Below are positions 1 to 5,778 of a DNA stretch of 5,778 bases, piece after piece. Both the position numbers and the translations under genes were made by a program. A model generated the notes under the pieces. The model saw nothing but the letters and a program-made list of their open reading frames with translations. It searched no databases and had not been told where the DNA came from. Origin of the DNA: Acidimicrobiales bacterium (GTDB lineage Bacteria; Actinomycetota; Acidimicrobiia; Acidimicrobiales; Iamiaceae); assembly GCA_020439605.1 (NCBI GenBank), contig JAGQSI010000124.1:1-5778 (forward strand), read 5' to 3'. Each line of letters starts with the position of its first letter. Positions within the stretch are counted from its first letter, which is position 1.

Positions 1-27
1 AACCAGCTGAACTAGCCGATCGATCAT
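1..27 (-). CDS. Possible start of a next gene, cut by the window edge
   Basis: An ATG on the minus strand at 25-27 opens nine codons without a stop (MIDRLVQLV) running off the left edge. It lies 23 bp after the stop of the SDR gene, on the same strand, which fits the tight spacing of this gene run. No Shine-Dalgarno sequence is visible before it, and nine codons are too few to identify a family. It could equally be non-coding sequence after the operon. The remaining bases 28-50 show no terminator-like hairpin. Confidence 0.2.
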
Positions 28-50
28 TGGCGGATTCGTTGGACGGGTAC

Positions 51-854
51 TCAGATTGCACTTTGTGCGCCCCCTTCATCGTTGCTGGTGAAAGATCGCA
101 ATAGCGCGTCCGATTGGAGGCTCGGCAGCGCAGAACCACCGTCAACCACGATGGTTTGACCCGTGATGTAAGAACTGTCGTCGGAGATGAGAAAGGCGAT
201 CACCTTCGCCACTTCGTCTGCTGTGCCGATTCGACCCAGCGGGGTGGCCGACTCAGTTGCGGCGCGCCATTTCTGGTTCGCAACCACTACCTCGGTCAAA
301 GGCGTGTGGATCATGCCGGGTGCCACACAGTTGACCCGCACCCGAGGAGAGAGCTCAAGTGCGGCACTCTGGGTGAGACTGATGACACCAGCTTTGGCAG
401 CCGAGTACGGGGCTTCTCCCCTAGTTGGTCTCAGCCCGCTCAAAGAGGCGTTGTTGACAATTGTTCCGCCCTGAGCCGAAATCAATGGGGCCGCGGCGCG
501 GATCATGTTGAACGTTCCAGTCAGGTTCACGCCCACCAGTAATGCCCACTCCTTATCGGAGTATGTGCCCAGGGCCTTTGCGTTTCCCACGCCGGCGTTG
601 TTGACCAAGTCACTCAAGCCGCCCAGCTCGCGCTCCACCTGCGCGACTGCCGCAGCAACTGACTCGGAGTCACGAACGTCGCAGGTGATGGCAAGCGCAC
701 CTAGTGAGCTTGCGACGCGTTGAGCAGCTTCAGCGTCTCTGTCGACAACCGCTACCGATGCACCTTGAGCGCCAAGAAGCCGACAGGTTGCCTCGCCAAT
801 GCCTGATCCCCCTCCGGTTACCAACACCTGCCTTCCTGCGAACCTACCGCCCAT
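51..854 (-). CDS. SDR family oxidoreductase (classical, NAD-type)
   Basis: A classical short-chain dehydrogenase/reductase of 267 aa, slightly longer than the usual ~250 because of a polar tail of about 27 residues after the family's normal end (VVDGG, 236-240). Visible motifs are the Rossmann glycine motif TGGGSGIG (13-20), an acidic residue ending strand 2 (D38 in VVDRD) that usually indicates NAD(H), CDV at 58-60, NNAG (85-88), the active-site N110, S137, Y150 and K154 (YSAAK), and the PG motif at 179-180. All four tetrad residues are present, so it should oxidise an alcohol or reduce a carbonyl; the substrate cannot be read from sequence. The ATG at 852-854 is preferred over an in-frame TTG two codons earlier because GAGAGGG lies 6 nt before the ATG but directly abuts the TTG. 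The start overlaps the end of the EthD gene by 11 bp, which suggests translational coupling. Confidence 0.92.
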   Translation of the reverse strand: MGGRFAGRQVLVTGGGSGIGEATCRLLGAQGASVAVVDRDAEAAQRVASSLGALAITCDVRDSESVAAAVAQVERELGGLSDLVNNAGVGNAKALGTYSDKEWALLVGVNLTGTFNMIRAAAPLISAQGGTIVNNASLSGLRPTRGEAPYSAAKAGVISLTQSAALELSPRVRVNCVAPGMIHTPLTEVVVANQKWRAATESATPLGRIGTADEVAKVIAFLISDDSSYITGQTIVVDGGSALPSLQSDALLRSFTSNDEGGAQSAI

Positions 855-1206
855 CGTCAACCCTCTCGCCGTCGCTCTCGCCGTCGATCATCACTACCTC
901 ATCATCGACGAAGACAACCTTGATGGTGGATGAGTCGATGAAGGTTTCCTCATCAGCTCGCATCGCCTCGCCGACCGGGCTTGAGATGAAGGCGATAAAG
1001 CTTTCCCAGGACTCAAATTCTTGTACCGCCACACCGTCCCAGCCAGATCGATCCCGGGCACTCGCCGGGTACTGCCGGTAGTCCAAGATGTGTCCACCGA
1101 GCGCAGGTGTGTCTCTGATCATTGGCCCGTGGACGTTGTGCCAGTGGTCCAAGAACTCCTCACGTGTGAGCGAGTCCTTGCGCTTGACGAAAGCAAACAA
1201 CTTCAT
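844..1206 (-). CDS. EthD-domain protein (dimeric alpha-beta barrel)
   Basis: A 120-aa protein of the EthD family, small ferredoxin-like-fold proteins that form dimeric alpha+beta barrels. The family is named after a protein of the ethyl tert-butyl ether degradation cluster and is often found in catabolic operons; its chemistry is generally unproven. The sequence shows the typical first strand MKLFAFVKRK, helix residues LTREEFLDHW, and the conserved HWxxxHGP signature (H21, W22, H26, G27, P28). Later come an aromatic stretch around FESWESF (64-70) and a last strand IKVVFVDD (95-102). The tail DGESDGERVDDGR is acidic and repetitive. The ATG at 1204-1206 is chosen because the family begins at this strand; an ATG 33 bp upstream would lie inside the preceding SDR gene. 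An AGGA 5 nt before the chosen ATG overlaps that gene's TAG stop. The gap to the upstream gene is 7 bp, so co-translation is likely. Confidence 0.85.
   Translation of the reverse strand: MKLFAFVKRKDSLTREEFLDHWHNVHGPMIRDTPALGGHILDYRQYPASARDRSGWDGVAVQEFESWESFIAFISSPVGEAMRADEETFIDSSTIKVVFVDDEVVMIDGESDGERVDDGR
861..867 (-). promoter_or_regulatory. Ribosome binding site that decides the SDR start
   Basis: GAGAGGG on the minus strand sits 6 nt before the ATG at 854 and lies inside the end of the EthD coding region. It has no spacer to the alternative TTG at 860, so it selects the ATG. It falls within one unit of a 12-bp tandem repeat (863-886). Confidence 0.6.
863..886. repeat. Perfect 12-bp tandem duplication at the EthD/SDR junction
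   Basis: The plus strand reads CTCTCGCCGTCG twice in succession (863-874 and 875-886) without mismatch. Read on the minus strand it lies in the EthD frame and encodes the acidic repeat DGES-DGER near the C-terminus. The copy nearer the SDR gene contributes most of that gene's ribosome binding site. The unit is a multiple of three, so loss or gain of a copy would keep the EthD frame. Confidence 0.75.
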
Positions 1207-1213
1207 GAGAGTC

Positions 1214-1996
1214 CTATCCGTTGAACCAGTGGCCGGCATTCACGCCGATCATCTGACCTGTGACCGCACGGGAGAGCGGCGATGCAAAGAAGACGACCGT
1301 GCCGGCAATCTCGGCCGAGGTTGGCAGGTAGCCGAGACATGTCTCATCAGCTACCTCGTCATACACCTCTTGGAAGGAGATCCCACGCTTTTCGGCCTGA
1401 TGGTTGAAGTACCACTCCACCGAATCTCCATAGATGTAGCCAGGATGAATCGCGTTGACCCTTATCCCCTTTGGACCTAACTCCAATGCCAATGTCTTGG
1501 TTGCAGTGGCCAGCGCCCCTTTGGAAGCTGCATAAGCACCCCAGCGTTGCTGGATCCGCTGTATGGACATGGTGTTGACCATCACGACACGGCCGTCCCC
1601 GCTGGCTTCTAGCGCCGGGACACATGCCCGAGTCATCGCTAGAGACCCAAACAGATTCACGTCCATGGTCTTACGCCATCTGTCGAAATCCGCGTCCATG
1701 AAGGTACTGGCATCTCCGCCGTCGTAGGCATTGTTGACCAAGATGTCTATGCCTCCAAGGTCTGCTATCGCTCCCTCTACAACTTCTTCGCATGCGGCCT
1801 CGTCGGTCACATCACAAATAAGTGGCAGCGCTCTTTTCCCGAGGGACTCAACCTCTGCAGCTACGGCATCAAGTTTTGAGCGGGTCCTGCCAACCAGAAC
1901 GATGTTGGCGCCCTCTCGTGCTAGAGCCAATGAGATATCTCGACCCATGCCGGGGCCGATCCCAGACACAACGGCCACCTTGTTCTCAACAAGCAT
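1214..1996 (-). CDS. SDR family oxidoreductase (NADP-type, Thr at catalytic Ser position)
   Basis: A 260-aa short-chain dehydrogenase/reductase. The cofactor motif is SGIGPGMG (11-18), a variant of TGxxxGxG. Strand 2 ends VGRTR, with Gly at the usual Asp position and R37 next, which usually favours NADP(H). CDV occurs at 61-63, the NNAG motif reads NNAY (88-91), and the active-site Asn is N114. Y155 and K159 (YAASK) are present, but the residue 13 before Tyr, normally the catalytic Ser, is T142 (NTMS), with S144 two residues on. The C-terminal half (GYIYGDSVEWYF, 186-197; VNAGHWFNG, 252-260) resembles an actinobacterial SDR subfamily as I recall it, so the Thr may be typical of that subfamily rather than a defect. 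The substrate is unknown. AGGA lies 6 nt before the ATG. The gene follows the luciferase-like gene by 18 bp and precedes the EthD gene by 7 bp. Confidence 0.9.
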   Translation of the reverse strand: MLVENKVAVVSGIGPGMGRDISLALAREGANIVLVGRTRSKLDAVAAEVESLGKRALPLICDVTDEAACEEVVEGAIADLGGIDILVNNAYDGGDASTFMDADFDRWRKTMDVNLFGSLAMTRACVPALEASGDGRVVMVNTMSIQRIQQRWGAYAASKGALATATKTLALELGPKGIRVNAIHPGYIYGDSVEWYFNHQAEKRGISFQEVYDEVADETCLGYLPTSAEIAGTVVFFASPLSRAVTGQMIGVNAGHWFNG

Positions 1997-2014
1997 TCTC
2001 GGTCCTGTCTCGAT

Positions 2015-2968
2015 CTATTGAGCGGGTGTTGGTGAAACGAGTTGTGGGATGACCTCAATACCGAAGCGTTCGATCTGCTCGAGCAATTCGCCAACCGAAC
2101 GTGACCGTAAACGAACCTGAACCTGACCAACCCCCATGGCCGCATACTTGTTGAGAACGTGAGCAACCTTCTCGGGCGGCCCGCTGAGGGTGGGACCTCC
2201 GAGATCCCAGGTCGGCTCACCCAGATAGGTGGGCCCGATCAACGCTCCAATTACGAAAGGCTCATGGCGCCCTGCTTCGTTGCGCAACTCGTTGAGGGTC
2301 GCGATCGTGTCCGGGGTAACTGGTCCCTGGGGTAGCCAGCCATCTCCACGGGTTGCCGCTCGACGCATCGCTGGGCGCGACGAACCACCAACCCAGATCT
2401 GGGGCCCGTCGTCTTGGACCGGGCGGGGCCGCTGGCCAAAGTCCGCTGCGGGCCATCTCGGCCCCGGAAGTGTTGGATAGTCCTCGGCAAAGGCTGTGCG
2501 AAGCGCGTCTATTGCTTCGTCAAGCAATTCTCCGCGGCGTTCGAAGGGCAAGCCCAACAACTCGAACTCCCCCCGAAGATGACCGGCCCCTACACCCATG
2601 ATTATGCGCCCGCCTGAGATCGCATCGAGAGTGGAGAAGGCCTTGGCAACCTGTAGTGGATGGCGGTATGCGGGCACGTAGACATGACTGAGCAGCGCTA
2701 CACGCTCGGTGATCCCCGCCAACCAACCCATGGTGGCAACCGTGTCCCACCATTCCTCTCCCATAACGGTTGCCTGTTCGGATGGCACAGCGATGTGATC
2801 GCAGACCCCTACGTAGGCAAACCCAGATCGGTCTGCACTCTGAGCTACCTGCGCCAGTTCTGCTACCCCGGCGCTGCTCTCCCATGGCTCAGCGAAGTTC
2901 GTTGACTTTGATTGGATCGGCAACTGCATGCCTACCGCTAGCGCATCTGAACCAATGACGATTCCCAT
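2015..2968 (-). CDS. LLM class F420-dependent oxidoreductase (luciferase-like)
   Basis: A 317-aa member of the luciferase-like monooxygenase superfamily, whose TIM-barrel enzymes use F420 or FMN. Characteristic segments in order are VGMQLPIQ (12-19, first strand), GFAYVGVCDH (49-58), HPLQVAKAFSTLDAISGGR (103-121) followed by IIMGVGAGH and EFELLG (122-139), RPVQDDGPQIWVGG (182-195), then ATRGDGWLPQ (205-214) and SGPPEKVAHVL (262-272). The HPLxxAK...LDxxSGGR pattern and length fit the actinobacterial F420-dependent group better than two-subunit FMN enzymes, but cofactor and substrate are inferred. The ATG at 2966-2968 has no Shine-Dalgarno sequence and adds about ten residues before the usual first strand. 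Met14 (2927-2929) is an alternative with AGG too close to it. The gene opens the left-hand enzyme set, immediately after a 13-bp palindrome. Confidence 0.9.
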   Translation of the reverse strand: MGIVIGSDALAVGMQLPIQSKSTNFAEPWESSAGVAELAQVAQSADRSGFAYVGVCDHIAVPSEQATVMGEEWWDTVATMGWLAGITERVALLSHVYVPAYRHPLQVAKAFSTLDAISGGRIIMGVGAGHLRGEFELLGLPFERRGELLDEAIDALRTAFAEDYPTLPGPRWPAADFGQRPRPVQDDGPQIWVGGSSRPAMRRAATRGDGWLPQGPVTPDTIATLNELRNEAGRHEPFVIGALIGPTYLGEPTWDLGGPTLSGPPEKVAHVLNKYAAMGVGQVQVRLRSRSVGELLEQIERFGIEVIPQLVSPTPAQ

Positions 2969-2972
2969 GTTG

Positions 2973-2985
2973 TGACACTGTGTCA
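2973..2985. promoter_or_regulatory. Operator-like perfect palindrome before the luciferase-like gene
   Basis: TGACAC-T-GTGTCA is a perfect inverted repeat with 6-bp arms and a 1-nt centre, in the 41-bp spacer between the metallopeptidase stop (3010) and the luciferase-like ATG (2968). Its near edge is 4 nt from that ATG. The size and symmetry fit the operator of a dimeric helix-turn-helix repressor such as a TetR protein, and a one-base loop argues against a hairpin terminator. No convincing -35/-10 pair was found. If the transcript were leaderless, a weak -10 (CAGTGT, with the conserved A and T) would lie inside the palindrome. No second full copy was seen in the window. The cognate protein is unknown; the TetR gene about 950 bp upstream is a candidate. 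Confidence 0.5.
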
Positions 2986-3009
2986 GATCAGCGCCATGGT
3001 CGCTGACGT

Positions 3010-3915
3010 TCAGGCAAATGTGTCGCAGGCAGAAGGATCACCAGATTCCAAACCCGTTGTGAACCATTGCTTACGTTGCCGAGATGTGCCGTGGGTGAAC
3101 GATTCCTGGTTTGCGTTAGAACCTTGAATTGCGTCGTCTCCAACGGCTCGGGCCGCGTTGAGAGCTTCGTCTATATCGCCGGGCTCGAGGCGCTCGAATG
3201 CAGACTTGGCCCAGACGCCAGCAAAGCAATCTGCCTGTAGTTCAAGCTTCACGGACAAGGCGTTGGCCTCCGCGCGTGAAGCCCCTTGTTGAGCTTCGCG
3301 AACCTTGTCGTTGATGCCCAACAAATTCTGGACGTGGTGTCCGTATTCATGCGCCAGCACGTAGGCCATGGCGAAGTCCCCGTTGAAACCAAGTTCTTCC
3401 TCGAGGCGTTCATAGAACCCGAAATCTATGAACATTTTCTGGCTGGGAGGACAGTAGAACGGGCCGGCTTCTGGCTGACCCACGCCGCACCCACCGGTGT
3501 CTGTGGCCGAATCGAAGATCACCAATGAAGCCGGTTCGAAAGCCTTGTTGGACGCAGCGAAGGTCTCGGCCCAAAAGGATTCGAGCAACGATCCCACGTC
3601 ACCCACGAACTCATAGGCCTCATCCTTTGTTGTGCCGGCGTTAGTAGGGGCCTGCTGGGAAGTGGGCTGTTCGCCACTCAGCTGGCCCAGCACGTCATCG
3701 ATTGCGCCTGTTCCACCGGATCCACCGCCACCCATGTTGGCGAGCAAGGTGATGACCACCACAACGATGACAGCAGGGATTCCTGCTTTGGCTCCCATAC
3801 CGCCAAGGATTGCCCCAAGCCCACCTAACCCACCGCCGGCCGACCTCCCGCCCGAGCCACGCCCGCGACGGTCCTCGATCTCGAAGCCAGATCCATCTAC
3901 GTCATCCAGTTTCAT
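3010..3915 (-). CDS. ypfJ: Neutral zinc metallopeptidase, YpfJ family, membrane-anchored
   Basis: A 301-aa protein of the YpfJ / putative neutral zinc metallopeptidase family, close to the ~287 aa of the E. coli member. The N-terminus is charged and glycine-rich with several arginines (16-24). One membrane segment follows (about 46-60, IPAVIVVVVITLLAN), then a Gly/Ser and Gln/Thr-rich linker (61-97) and the peptidase domain. The zinc motif is HEYGH (H189, E190, H193) and the downstream ELQAD (225-229) supplies the likely third ligand. FTHGTSRQRKQWF (273-285) is another family hallmark. Four cysteines (143, 155, 230, 297) could form disulfides, consistent with the positive-inside rule placing the domain outside the membrane. 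Physiological substrates of this family are not well defined. The ATG has only a weak GGGG 4 nt upstream. The gene follows TetR by 19 bp and seems unrelated in function to its neighbours. Confidence 0.93.
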   Translation of the reverse strand: MKLDDVDGSGFEIEDRRGRGSGGRSAGGGLGGLGAILGGMGAKAGIPAVIVVVVITLLANMGGGGSGGTGAIDDVLGQLSGEQPTSQQAPTNAGTTKDEAYEFVGDVGSLLESFWAETFAASNKAFEPASLVIFDSATDTGGCGVGQPEAGPFYCPPSQKMFIDFGFYERLEEELGFNGDFAMAYVLAHEYGHHVQNLLGINDKVREAQQGASRAEANALSVKLELQADCFAGVWAKSAFERLEPGDIDEALNAARAVGDDAIQGSNANQESFTHGTSRQRKQWFTTGLESGDPSACDTFA

Positions 3916-3934
3916 CTCGCCCCACTTGTCGCTG

Positions 3935-4639
3935 TTAGATGGCGGGCTTCTGGCCGGTGATGGACCAAGCGATGATTCGAGCCATGGTCGCTTTCAACTC
4001 GTCGGTTCGCACTCCCCAGAACTCAAAGCCGAGGCGATGGGATGATACGTGGGCCAACATCGCTACCAACACCCCGGCGATGGCGTTCGGGTCGAGACCC
4101 TCTTGGCCTTTACCCGACGCCTGTTGAGACCGTGCAGCACCAGCCAGCGCGTTGTTGAGCCCGTTGAGAAGACGGGTCCTCACATTGGCAAAGCGTGCGT
4201 CACCTTCATCTGTGGCGATGTCGACGACACGCAGAACCGGCTGGTGTTGTGCCCAGAAGGTGAGGATTGCGTCTGCGAGAGCCTCGCTCGCCTCATAGGC
4301 ACCCTTGCCTTTCCAGTTGGCGTCGGTTACCAGGTGAGCAAAGTGGTCTCCACCTTCTGCCACCATTTCCTCGGCAAGCACGAAGATTGCTGATTCGACA
4401 TCAGGGAAATACTGGTAGAAGGTGGCGGGAGAGGTTCCCGCTTCGCGAGCGATGTCCACCACCTTGAGGTCTCGGTAGGAACTGGTGCGCAACATCTCGG
4501 TTGTGCATTCGAGCAGGCGTTGACGTGTTGCCAACCCGCGTCGACCCGGAACCCGCCCATCCGCGGCACGCAGTTCCTGATCTTCGTCGGAGCTCTCGCT
4601 ATGGCTAGTAGATGCGTCCTTCGAGCTCAAGCTATGCAT
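3935..4639 (-). CDS. TetR family transcriptional regulator
   Basis: A 234-aa TetR-type repressor. After a polar, acidic and serine-rich leader of about 30 residues comes the DNA-binding domain (about 33-90). It includes RRGLATRQRLLE (33-44) and the helix-turn-helix VDIAREAGTSPATFYQYF (61-78) with the typical TFYQYFPD end. The remainder is a helical ligand/dimer domain with no recognisable effector signature. It probably represses genes nearby in response to a small molecule, possibly an acyl-CoA or hydrophobic compound given the ligase upstream; this is inference. Its start overlaps the DoxX gene by 8 bp. The start is uncertain: ACGGAG directly abuts the ATG at 4637-4639, leaving no spacer, whereas a TTG three codons later (4628-4630) has GGAG at 9 nt. 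The choice changes only three residues. Confidence 0.9.
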   Translation of the reverse strand: MHSLSSKDASTSHSESSDEDQELRAADGRVPGRRGLATRQRLLECTTEMLRTSSYRDLKVVDIAREAGTSPATFYQYFPDVESAIFVLAEEMVAEGGDHFAHLVTDANWKGKGAYEASEALADAILTFWAQHQPVLRVVDIATDEGDARFANVRTRLLNGLNNALAGAARSQQASGKGQEGLDPNAIAGVLVAMLAHVSSHRLGFEFWGVRTDELKATMARIIAWSITGQKPAI

Positions 4640-5189
4640 CTCCGTTGCTTGGAGCTGGCGGTCGATAACAGGTGACGATCAGGCCAATCCCAGCGAGTGC
4701 TCCCAAACCCACGGCAATGGCGAAACCGGTGAGGGGAGCAAAGGCAAAATCAAACCCGAGCGCCCAGTCCAACGAGTGCTTACCCGGACCCATACCGGCA
4801 ATAAAGGCAGCAAAGGTTCCGAGTACCGACACGTACTCCCATCCGTTGTTGCTCCAGTAGCCGTTGGGACGGTGATCCACCCACGCCGCCACGATCATGA
4901 GACCCACATAGCCCGCCGCTGCGAAGGGGGTGAGCAGACCGAGGATCATCATGATTCCACAGCCAAGTTCTGTGGCCGAGGCCAAATAGGCGTGGATCTT
5001 GCCGTTCGGCTTCATGCCGATTGACTCAAACCAGCGCGCGGTCCCGGCGAGTTTTCCTCCAAGGAAGATCTTCTTGTAGCCGTGCGCTGCGAGGGTCAGG
5101 CCCACGATTGTGCGCACGATAAGCGTCACGAGGCTTGCTTGGTCAAACCAATCACCAGGCGGAGTGGCAGAGCCAAGAACGTTCATCAT
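4632..5189 (-). CDS. DoxX family membrane protein
   Basis: A 185-aa integral membrane protein of the DoxX family. Hydrophobic segments lie at about 18-36, 68-88, 90-104, 118-133 and 152-173. Family features visible are [17 protein letters not shown] (26-42, with H36-G37), the amphipathic [12 protein letters not shown] (48-59), the ATELGCG turn with E74, the loop between membrane segments with [11 protein letters not shown] (109-119), and GPGKHSLD (134-141). The family includes the thiosulfate:quinone oxidoreductase subunit DoxD relatives, and a mycobacterial DoxX takes part in a membrane oxidoreductase complex with SodA and SseA; the role here is not defined. Two adjacent ATGs exist (5187-5189 and 5184-5186). 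The first is chosen because GGAGGA lies 6 nt before it and because it makes a 4-bp ATGA overlap with the ligase stop, a sign of translational coupling. Confidence 0.92.
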   Translation of the reverse strand: MMNVLGSATPPGDWFDQASLVTLIVRTIVGLTLAAHGYKKIFLGGKLAGTARWFESIGMKPNGKIHAYLASATELGCGIMMILGLLTPFAAAGYVGLMIVAAWVDHRPNGYWSNNGWEYVSVLGTFAAFIAGMGPGKHSLDWALGFDFAFAPLTGFAIAVGLGALAGIGLIVTCYRPPAPSNGDA

Positions 5190-5778
5190 CGAGCTTCCTC
5201 CGCTGCAGCGAGCTGATCACGCAGAACAAACTTCATTACCTTGCCTCCGGGGTTGAACGGCAGTGCATCAACTATCTGCACGTGCCGTGGGACCTTGTAG
5301 TTGGCCATGTGCTCACGAGCCCAGGCCACGATTTCATCTGGTTGAGGGTTGGTTCCATCGACAGCAACCACAAAGGCTGCGCCAACTTCTCCCATGCGTT
5401 CATCGGCAACGCCAACCACAGCAACCTGCGCAATCATCGGGTGATTGAGCAGAAGATTCTCGATCTCGGCCGGGTAGGCGTTGAATCCACCTACGATGAA
5501 CAGATCCTTGATGCGATCCGTTATGCGCAGGTAGCCGTTGTTGTCCATCACGCCCACGTCGCCGGTGTGCAGCCACCCATCGGCATCGATGGTTTCAGCG
5601 GTGGCTTGCGGGTTCTCGAAGTAGGCCTTCATCACGTTGTAGCCACGAACCAGCACCTCGCCAGCTTCCCCGGCGGGCATCTCCTCACCGTTGTCGGCTG
5701 CCACCCGAACCTCAATGCCCGGCATCGCACGTCCCGAGGTTGTTGCGATGGTTTCGACGGAATCGCTTCGCCGACACA
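5186..5778 (-). CDS. AMP-forming acyl-CoA ligase, C-terminal part (FadD3-like), partial
   Basis: The C-terminal ~197 codons of an adenylate-forming acyl-CoA synthetase, which activates a carboxylic acid with ATP and transfers it to CoA. The reading frame stays open to the window edge, through [13 protein letters not shown] before the first internal Met (5725), so the true start lies outside; the Met is not the start. Numbering from that Met: [15 protein letters not shown] (22-36), DGWLHTGD (49-56, ribose-binding Asp56), the hinge RITDRIKD (67-74), [11 protein letters not shown] (79-89) and PGGK with the catalytic Lys162 near the C-terminus (codon 5240-5242). The TTSGR and GGFNxYPAE wording resembles actinobacterial FadD3, which activates a steroid ring-degradation acid, but other medium or aromatic acid ligases share it, so the substrate is not assigned. 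The stop overlaps the DoxX start by 4 bp. Confidence 0.9.
   Translation of the reverse strand, partial: CRRSDSVETIATTSGRAMPGIEVRVAADNGEEMPAGEAGEVLVRGYNVMKAYFENPQATAETIDADGWLHTGDVGVMDNNGYLRITDRIKDLFIVGGFNAYPAEIENLLLNHPMIAQVAVVGVADERMGEVGAAFVVAVDGTNPQPDEIVAWAREHMANYKVPRHVQIVDALPFNPGGKVMKFVLRDQLAAAEEAR
5196..5201 (-). promoter_or_regulatory. Strong ribosome binding site for the DoxX gene
   Basis: GGAGGA on the minus strand, 6 nt before the first of two adjacent ATGs. It lies within the last codons of the ligase gene. It is the strongest Shine-Dalgarno match seen at any start in the window. Confidence 0.6.

Noticed and set aside
18..25. GATCGATC palindrome near the left edge
   Set aside because: Eight bases of simple self-complementary sequence are expected by chance and no partner feature is visible.
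382..387. Second TGACAC half-site matching the arm of the 2973-2985 palindrome
   Set aside because: There is no opposing arm, and it lies within the SDR coding sequence.
449..465. Palindromic ACAATTGT with flanking TTGAC, looking like a promoter or operator
   Set aside because: It lies inside the SDR coding sequence over the conserved strand before the active-site Ser, and is explained by codons for Thr-Ile-Val-Asn.
855..860. Start of the last SDR at TTG 860, giving 269 residues
   Set aside because: The ribosome binding site GAGAGGG directly abuts this TTG and is well spaced for the ATG at 854.
704..1081. Plus-strand open frame of 125 codons spanning the SDR/EthD junction
   Set aside because: It is antisense to two well-supported genes, low in complexity (Ser/Thr/Pro), and has no family resemblance.
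1207..1239. N-terminal extension of the EthD protein from an ATG at 1239
   Set aside because: The extra 11 residues lie inside the preceding SDR gene, match nothing in the family, and the ATG at 1206 is the family start with AGGA 5 nt upstream.
2973..2985. Palindrome read as a terminator after the metallopeptidase gene
   Set aside because: A 6-bp arm with a 1-nt loop cannot form a normal hairpin, and no T-run follows on the minus strand.
3632..4045. Plus-strand open frame of 137 codons, proline-rich
   Set aside because: It is antisense to the N-terminus of the metallopeptidase and the end of TetR. The proline richness mirrors the glycine codons of the real gene, and no domain is recognisable.

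Overview
All recognisable genes in this window lie on the minus strand and are packed almost without gaps, so transcription runs from the high coordinates to the low ones. The organism looks like a moderately high-GC actinobacterium. The signs are a deazaflavin (F420)-type luciferase-like monooxygenase, a FadD3-like acyl-CoA ligase, a mycobacterial-style SDR, DoxX and TetR, and a base composition of roughly 55-60% GC by eye. A member of Acidimicrobiia or a relative is plausible, but the class is inference: no rRNA or other phylogenetic marker is present.

Right half (5778 down to 3010): the C-terminal part of an AMP-forming acyl-CoA ligase is cut by the window edge. It is followed by a DoxX membrane protein (4-bp ATGA overlap), a TetR regulator (8-bp overlap) and a membrane-anchored zinc metallopeptidase of the YpfJ family (19-bp gap). 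This spacing suggests one transcript, though the products have no obvious shared pathway.

A 41-bp spacer (2969-3009) separates the metallopeptidase from the left half. It holds a perfect 13-bp inverted repeat (TGACAC-T-GTGTCA, 2973-2985) just before the next start codon. This is the best candidate regulatory site in the window and resembles operators of TetR-type repressors.

Left half (2968 down to 51): a four-gene set consisting of an F420-type luciferase-like oxidoreductase, an SDR with NADP-type signature, a small EthD-domain protein and a second SDR with NAD-type signature. Gaps are 18 bp and 7 bp, then an 11-bp overlap. The set looks like an oxidative catabolic or tailoring module acting on an unknown, probably carbonyl- or hydroxyl-bearing, substrate. 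The upstream ligase would fit a route in which an acid is activated as a CoA thioester, but that link is inference.

No RNA gene, mobile element, CRISPR array or clear terminator is visible, and no stretch over 300 bases lacks a gene. The families are all known. The less ordinary points are the operator-like palindrome, the mixed-cofactor enzyme set, a Thr at the usual catalytic Ser position of one SDR, and a 12-bp tandem repeat carrying the ribosome binding site of the last SDR.
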